Positions 59,253 through 64,000 of a stretch of DNA of 64,000 nt are shown here, in pieces (within the stretch, counting starts at the first letter, position 1; each line of letters begins with the position of its first letter). The notes under the pieces were generated by a model. It was not told the origin of the DNA, searched no databases, and saw nothing but the letters and a program-made list of their open reading frames with translations. The position numbers were made by a program, and so were the translations under genes. This stretch comes from Streptomyces sp. CA-278952 (GTDB lineage: Bacteria > Actinomycetota > Actinomycetes > Streptomycetales > Streptomycetaceae). Where the stretch lies: NCBI RefSeq assembly GCF_028747205.1, contig NZ_CP112880.1, forward strand, positions 7,537,501 through 7,601,500, given 5' to 3'.

Positions 59253-61313
59253 ATGGGGATTGCTCCGGGTCGGCTGACGCCGGCCCTGTTCGCGGTAGTG
59301 CACACGGTGCTCGTGTTCCTCACGGTCCCGACCATCGAGGAGCCGCCCGGCATCACGGCGTGGATCACCGCTTGCTCCGCCACGGTGCTCACCGTCGTGG
59401 CGCTCGTGCGACGCTACCGGGCACCGCTCGCCGCCCTCGGCACGATTCTCGCGGTGTCGGTGCTGGGGCAGATCCTGGCACCCCCCGACATGCTCGCCCT
59501 GATACCGGGGCCGGCGGTCCTGCTGGCGCTCTTCTCCGCCACCGCTGCGAGCGACTGGACCGTCGCTCTGGGCGCGACCGTCACCGCCGCTGTCGTCCAG
59601 CCCCTGCCGATGGCCGTACGGTACGGCTTCGACGGCGTCCTCCTCTCCGACTGGCTCATCGCCGTGGGCCTCTACCTGTTGGTGTCGGCTCTCGGCGCGG
59701 GCCGCCGGCACCGGCTGCGGGAGCGCCGGGCGGCGGAAGAACAACTGGCCCGCGCCGAGCAGGAGCGTGCACAGGCAGCCGGCAGGGAGCGCGAGCGACT
59801 GGCGCAGGAGCTGCACGACATCAGCGCGCATCACCTCACCTCGGTCGTGGTGTCCGTCGAGGCCGCCCGCAGGCTCGGTGGAGACAGACCGGAACTGGGT
59901 GCGGAAGCGCTGGCGTTCGCGAGTCGCGCCGCCCGCGAGACCCAGGCGGCGCTGCGGCGTCTCGTAGCAGTCATGCACGTGAGTGACGCACCGGCTCCCG
60001 TGTCGATGACCGCTCCCATCGAGACCCTGATCGCGGGCTTCGGCAGGCTGGGCCGCCCCATCTCCGTCTCGCTGCCCGCCGACCTCGCCGGTCCCGCGGC
60101 GGAGGCGACCCACGGCATCGTCCGGGAGGCGCTGACCAACGCCCTGCGCTACGCACCGGGCGCCTCGGTCAGCGTCCGGGCGGAGCGGGCCGGGGAGGCC
60201 CTGCGGCTGACCGTCGACAACGGCGAGCCGCCCGGCGGCGCCGGCGGCGACGGACTGGGCCTCGGCTCCGGCCGCGGAGTGGCGGGGATGCGCGGACGGG
60301 CCGTTGCCATCGGGGGGTCGCTGTCCGCGTCGCCCCGCCCCGAGGGCGGTTGGCGCGTGGAGGCACTGCTCCCCGACGCCCCGCCCGCACGGTGGCCGGT
60401 CGGGGAACGGCGGCGCGACTTCCCCCGCGAACAGCGGATCGCGGACCGGGCGGTCTGCGGCGCGGCCGCCGTGGCGTCGTGGAGCCTCGCCCTGACGAAC
60501 GCGCGGAACGCCGGTCACGGAGTCCAGGTGTGCCTGCTGCTCACGCTGGTCCTGACCGTTCACGCGCTGCCGCTGTTGTGGCGACGGCGGGCTCCCTGGC
60601 TGGTGCTCGCGACCGTCGGCGCCACTGCCCTCGTATGGCCGGTGCTGCTCGGCGGCGGTGTGCTGCCTGCCTCCGTGGCGCCCTCTTTCCTGGGCGGCGC
60701 CGCCGTCGAACTGGCCGCCGTCTACGCCGTCGCCGCCTACGGCCGCGCCCTGGCGCCCGCGGCTCGGCGCGTCGGATCGCGGATGCCGCCCATGGCGTAT
60801 CCGTCCGGTTCCCGGCTGTCGTACCTGTCGGTCCTCGCTGCGGCTCTCTCGTTCGGGTTCTCGATGGCGGTCGCCTTCGCCGCCGACGGAACGCTGCTCG
60901 GGGAGCCGCCCGACTCTCCTGCCGCGCTGTTGTTCCACTGGGCCCTCCCCCTAGCCCTCCTGTTCGTCTCTCTCGGCTCGGTCTTCACCGTCGCCTGGGG
61001 GGCGGGATGGCTGATGCACAGACGCCGCAGGCGGGAGCTGAGCCGTCAGGACGCGGCGCTCACGGCCCTGTTGTCCGAAGCGAGGGAACGGGTCCGCAGC
61101 GAGCGGCAGCGGGTCGCCGATGGGCTGCGGGAGACGGTGTTCCAGCAGACCACCCGGGTGATCTCCGCGGCGGAGGCGGGCAGTTTGGACGACGTCGCCG
61201 CCGCGTCGAGGGCGGCGCTGGTCACCATGCGTCGACTGCTCGGGAGCCTCGACGCGGGCAAGGCGCCCACAGCGCCACGGTCGACGGCCGCACAGGGCGC
61301 CGCCCGCGCCTAG
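59253..61313 (+). CDS. HisKA_3 sensor histidine kinase with a second, degenerate kinase-like half
   Basis: 686 residues. First module: about five N-terminal helices (8-148), coiled coil, HisKA_3 DHp with phosphoacceptor His188 in RLAQELHDISAHHL, and an HATPase domain with N-box REALTNALRYA (291-301) and GLGSGRGVAGMRGRA (G-box). Second module: another membrane block (about 405-610) followed by a DHp-like helix RQRVADGLRETVFQQTTRVIS in which the His position is Arg, with no HATPase after it. Such a tandem kinase probably signals through the first half; the second may sense or scaffold. Its partner is the downstream LuxR-type response regulator. Confidence 0.88.
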   Translation: MGIAPGRLTPALFAVVHTVLVFLTVPTIEEPPGITAWITACSATVLTVVALVRRYRAPLAALGTILAVSVLGQILAPPDMLALIPGPAVLLALFSATAASDWTVALGATVTAAVVQPLPMAVRYGFDGVLLSDWLIAVGLYLLVSALGAGRRHRLRERRAAEEQLARAEQERAQAAGRERERLAQELHDISAHHLTSVVVSVEAARRLGGDRPELGAEALAFASRAARETQAALRRLVAVMHVSDAPAPVSMTAPIETLIAGFGRLGRPISVSLPADLAGPAAEATHGIVREALTNALRYAPGASVSVRAERAGEALRLTVDNGEPPGGAGGDGLGLGSGRGVAGMRGRAVAIGGSLSASPRPEGGWRVEALLPDAPPARWPVGERRRDFPREQRIADRAVCGAAAVASWSLALTNARNAGHGVQVCLLLTLVLTVHALPLLWRRRAPWLVLATVGATALVWPVLLGGGVLPASVAPSFLGGAAVELAAVYAVAAYGRALAPAARRVGSRMPPMAYPSGSRLSYLSVLAAALSFGFSMAVAFAADGTLLGEPPDSPAALLFHWALPLALLFVSLGSVFTVAWGAGWLMHRRRRRELSRQDAALTALLSEARERVRSERQRVADGLRETVFQQTTRVISAAEAGSLDDVAAASRAALVTMRRLLGSLDAGKAPTAPRSTAAQGAARA

Positions 61314-61476
61314 GAGGCGCGGGCGCGATGCCGCCACTGTGCGGACGAGCGCGTCCCGGAAGGGTGCCCCGGCCGCCCGTTGAGGGCACGCCCACTCGGT
61401 ATGCCCCGCGCACTACCCCCGTGGGAGGATGTGCGCGGGCGAAGGACCCCGCACGGACAAGGCAAGGAGAAGCGCC

Positions 61477-62148
61477 ATCGGCATACGTCTGCTGGTCGTG
61501 GACGACCAGGCGATCGTGCGCGCGGGTTTCGTGGCGATCCTGGGCGCCGAGGACGACATCACCGTGGTCGGCGAGGCCGCGGAGGGGGCCACGGCGGTGT
61601 CCATGGCGGCCGAACTCGCTCCCGACCTGGTGCTGATGGACATCAGGATGCCCGGCATGGACGGGCTGACGGCGACACGACTGATCACACGTCACAGCAG
61701 TCGCACCAGAGTCCTGGTGCTCACCACGTTCGATCTCGACGCCTATGTCTATGAAGCGCTGCGTGCCGGAGCCTCCGGCTTCCTGCTCAAGGACTCCGAG
61801 CCGGAGGACCTGCTGTCCGCGATACGGGTCGTCGCCTCCGGCGACGGTGTTCTCGCACCCGCGGTCACGCGACGTCTGATAGAGGCCTTCGCCCACGGTG
61901 CCCCTGTCCACGCGGACGCTGCCGAAGTCCTGGACCGCCTCACCCACCGCGAACGCGAGATCCTGGTGCTCGTGGCCACGGGCTTGAGCAACGCGGAGAT
62001 CGGCGCGCGTCTGGAGCTGGCCGTGGGCACGGTGAAAGTGCACGTGAGCGCCGTGCTCAGCAAGCTGGCCCTGCGGGACCGCGTGCAGGCGACGATCTTC
62101 GCCTACGAGAGCGGACTGATCCGTCCGGCGGGGATACCGACCGGCTGA
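61477..62148 (+). CDS. NarL/LuxR-type response regulator, possible AUC start
   Basis: 223 residues if begun at ATC 61477, which is 7 nt after a perfect AAGGAG and opens IGIRLLVVDDQ, exactly where homologues have Met. An upstream in-frame ATG (61429) abuts GGGAGG with no spacing and would add 16 residues with no family similarity. Receiver domain: DDQ at 9-11, phosphoacceptor Asp55 in LMDIRMPG, Lys105 in LLKDS. C-terminal LuxR HTH (155-215; LTHREREILVLVATGLSNAEIGARL, GTVKVHVSAVLSKL). It is partner to the tandem kinase 163 nt upstream. Confidence 0.85.
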   Translation: MGIRLLVVDDQAIVRAGFVAILGAEDDITVVGEAAEGATAVSMAAELAPDLVLMDIRMPGMDGLTATRLITRHSSRTRVLVLTTFDLDAYVYEALRAGASGFLLKDSEPEDLLSAIRVVASGDGVLAPAVTRRLIEAFAHGAPVHADAAEVLDRLTHREREILVLVATGLSNAEIGARLELAVGTVKVHVSAVLSKLALRDRVQATIFAYESGLIRPAGIPTG

Positions 62149-62420
62149 GGGGCGCCAGTCCGCGGTGACGTGCTGTTCGCGCGGGCCGAGCGACGCGACC
62201 AGGAGGCGGGACGGCTGCTCAGCGGTCGGGCGACCGACCTGTAGGCCAGAGGCCCGCCGGTGAGCGCATCGAACGACGACGCAGCGCCCCTCCGCCTTCT
62301 GTGGCCGAGCAACTCGAGAAACGTTTCGCAACGTCGGTCGCCACCGCTCCTGAGGAGCCCCAGGGGGCAGGCACGTCCAGGAGAGGCGCACGGCCGTGGC
62401 GAAGACGCTGAGGGCCGAGG

Positions 62421-63746
62421 TCAAGAGGCCCGTGGCCGCCGAACTGCGGCGATGACGCCCAGGCAGGCGCCCACGGCCAGGACGAGGAGCCCTCTCAGCC
62501 ATACGTCACGTTCGATCTGGGTGGCGAGCAGGACGCAGGACGCGGCTCCGAGGACGGGAACGAGGGTCGGCGCCCGGAAGTGGTCCGGAGTCGCCGTGTC
62601 GCGGCGCAGTACGAGGAGTGAGGTGTTGACGAGGAAGAAGACCACCAGCAGGAGCAGGACCAGGGTGGAGGCGAGGGTGGTCACGTCGCCGGTCAGCGCG
62701 AGGAGCAGGGACAGTGCGGTTGTCGCAGCGATGGCGGCCCAAGGCGTGCGCCGACCGGACAGGACCTTCGTGAGGAAGCGGGGCAGGAGACCGTCCCGCG
62801 CCATGCCGTAGGCCAGGCGCGAGGACATGATGCCCGTCAGGAGCGCTCCGTTCGCGACGGCAACCAAGGCGATGGCGCTGAACAGCTCTGGAGGGACTCC
62901 GTCGGCCGCCCGGACGACTTCGAGAAGCGGCCCGCTCGATTCCGTCAGCGTTTCGGTCGGTACGGCCACCGTCGCGGCTACGCCGACCAGGGCGTAGACG
63001 ACCCCTGCTGTGACCAGGGCGCCGAAGAGCGCTCGGGGATACGAGCGGCGGGGGTCGCGGGTTTCTTCGGCCACGTTGACGGATGTTTCGAAGCCGACGA
63101 AGGAGTAGTAGGCGAGCACCGCGCCGCTGAGCAGCGCAGCCGCCGGGCCCTGGTGCGCGGTGCCCAGGTCCGCGAGCCTTCCCATGTCTCCGTCGCCGCG
63201 CAGCACGATCCAGGCGCCCAGCCCGATCACCAGCAGGAGACCGCTGACCTCGATGACCGTGGCGATGACGTTGGCCCGGGTCGACTCGCTGATGCCTCGG
63301 GCGTTCAGCAGCGCCAGCGCGGTGAGGAAGACGGTGGTCACCAGTACGACGGGGAGAGAGACGAACTCGGACAGGTAGTCGCCGCCGAACCCCCGGGCGA
63401 GGGCGGCCACCGACACCACTCCGGCGGCCAGCATGCAGAAGCCGGCGAGGAACCCGAGGAAGGGGCCGTAGGCCAAGGTGGCGTAGTGCGAAGCGCCGCC
63501 CGCACGCGGATACTTGGTGACCAGCTCCGCGTAGGACGCCGCCGTCAGGAGGGCCAGACACAGGGCCACGAGCAGGGGGGCCCACACCGCGCCGCCGGAC
63601 TCGGCAGCCACCTGGCCCACCAGGACGTACACGCCCGCCCCGAGGACGTCTCCCAGGATGAAGAAGTAGAGCAACGAGGTGGTCAGAGCCTTCTTGAGCG
63701 GTGCCGGAGAGTCGGAGGCCGGGGGCGTCGTAGGAAGAAGTTTCAC
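62421..63746 (-). CDS. APC-family amino-acid permease
   Basis: 441 residues from the GTG at 63746. Twelve helices; first helix region KKALTTSLLYFFILGDVLGAGVYVLVGQVA with the GAGVY substrate-binding break of the APC fold, then SYAELVTKYPRAGGASHYA and the FVGFETSVNVAEETRDPRRSYPRAL loop of the cationic-amino-acid (CAT)-like branch. Substrate likely an amino acid or amine but not resolvable. A TAGATG box 7 nt before the GTG and the absence of an SD suggest a leaderless mRNA. Convergent with the response regulator across 272 nt that contain no convincing gene. Confidence 0.85.
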   Translation of the reverse strand: MKLLPTTPPASDSPAPLKKALTTSLLYFFILGDVLGAGVYVLVGQVAAESGGAVWAPLLVALCLALLTAASYAELVTKYPRAGGASHYATLAYGPFLGFLAGFCMLAAGVVSVAALARGFGGDYLSEFVSLPVVLVTTVFLTALALLNARGISESTRANVIATVIEVSGLLLVIGLGAWIVLRGDGDMGRLADLGTAHQGPAAALLSGAVLAYYSFVGFETSVNVAEETRDPRRSYPRALFGALVTAGVVYALVGVAATVAVPTETLTESSGPLLEVVRAADGVPPELFSAIALVAVANGALLTGIMSSRLAYGMARDGLLPRFLTKVLSGRRTPWAAIAATTALSLLLALTGDVTTLASTLVLLLLVVFFLVNTSLLVLRRDTATPDHFRAPTLVPVLGAASCVLLATQIERDVWLRGLLVLAVGACLGVIAAVRRPRAS

Positions 63747-63852
63747 GCGGCACCATCTACCCGGCCGGCTGCCCAGCAGACGCGGAGTCCCTCTGATGCC
63801 TGCGAATACGGTCGCGTGGGGCGGAAGCGGCCGGGTACGGGAGAGCCTTGTG

Positions 63853-63914
63853 TTCGACGTATTCGACGTGATCGAGGTAATCGAGGTAATCGAGCATTCG
63901 ACGTAATCGACGAG
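63853..63914. repeat. 9-bp period tandem repeat, seven units
   Basis: Units TTCGACGTA, TTCGACGTG, ATCGAGGTA, ATCGAGGTA, ATCGAGCA (8 bp), TTCGACGTA, ATCGACGAG. It lies about 107 nt upstream of the APC permease start, in a region that is otherwise without genes to the window end. It is more AT-rich than its surroundings. Confidence 0.8.
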
Positions 63915-64000
63915 TGCTGAGACTCGATGGCCGTACGCCACCGCTTGGTCGCACGTCCCGGTACACAGTCCGGCCTGGCCGGTGGTCCGCCGGGAGAAGC

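Noticed and set aside
62396..62455. A 19-residue frame with a GGAGAGG sequence upstream
   Set aside because: It overlaps the 3' end of the APC permease on the opposite strand, is very short, and the peptide is low-complexity basic.
63853..63914. Short repeats as a CRISPR array
   Set aside because: The units are 8-9 bp and directly adjacent with no unique spacers, and no cas gene is present.

Overview
The window is high-GC actinomycete DNA and almost certainly Streptomyces. Third codon positions are strongly G/C. Gene families are typical of the genus: IclR, FCD-GntR and PucR regulators, TerD proteins, paired CNNM/CBS proteins, a glutamine-synthetase paralogue and stand-alone DUF3068/DUF3618/DUF1360/DUF2243 genes. 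Many genes are joined by ATGA, GTGA or TGATG overlaps. I saw no rRNA, tRNA, insertion sequence, prophage core or CRISPR array. Starts were chosen from Shine-Dalgarno (SD) sequences and overlaps, so several genes are shorter than the longest open frame.

Layout. 0-6.5 kb: an acyl-CoA dehydrogenase converges on an IclR regulator; next come two Tat-exported amidohydrolases and an FCD-GntR regulator, with GTATAC-centred putative operators between them. 6.5-16.9 kb: an eight-gene leftward operon for an envelope glycan or glycolipid (GT4 glycosyltransferase, two SAM methyltransferases, a 1463-residue AftD-like arabinofuranosyltransferase, a condensation-type acyltransferase, an EamA-like transporter, Trm112-like and FkbM proteins). 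17.1-19.7 kb: a DUF3068 protein, and divergently a tiny DUF2613-like protein coupled to a PucR regulator.

19.8-26.7 kb: a compact catabolic cluster (SDR, aldehyde dehydrogenase, glutamine-synthetase paralogue // GntR regulator, ethanolamine-type permease, class-I gamma-glutamyl hydrolase). The gene set fits uptake of ethanolamine, gamma-glutamylation, two oxidations and release as glutamate plus glycine. 26.6-33.1 kb: a membrane protein, two TerD proteins, a BlaI-type repressor with an M56 metallopeptidase, and two coupled CNNM/CBS proteins. Matching CTACA-N4-TGTAG operators lie before the BlaI gene and before the CNNM pair, which also has a hairpin-rich leader.

33.1-45.4 kb: a family-5 uracil-DNA glycosylase, a geranylgeranyl-reductase-type flavoprotein, a 1644-residue HEAT-repeat protein, a stand-alone LigD phosphoesterase domain, an aldo/keto reductase, a Ser/Thr kinase, a HAD phosphatase, an Lrp regulator and a small membrane protein. 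A 26-bp perfect palindrome sits upstream of the last. 45.5-64 kb is stress and envelope flavoured: a FUSC transporter with a terminator-like hairpin in its leader, YihY, DUF3618, holin-like and helical-repeat proteins, DUF1360, a CtaG-like/DUF2243 pair, a MurE-like ligase lacking the DNPR motif, catalase, a frameshifted metallo-beta-lactamase-fold remnant, a metallophosphoesterase, an unusual histidine kinase with response regulator (possible AUC start) and an APC permease.

The best candidates for something undescribed are the AftD-type operon in an organism without arabinogalactan, the BlaI-linked TerD/CNNM group with its structured leader, the FUSC attenuator candidate and the 26-bp palindrome. 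None can be confirmed from sequence reading alone.
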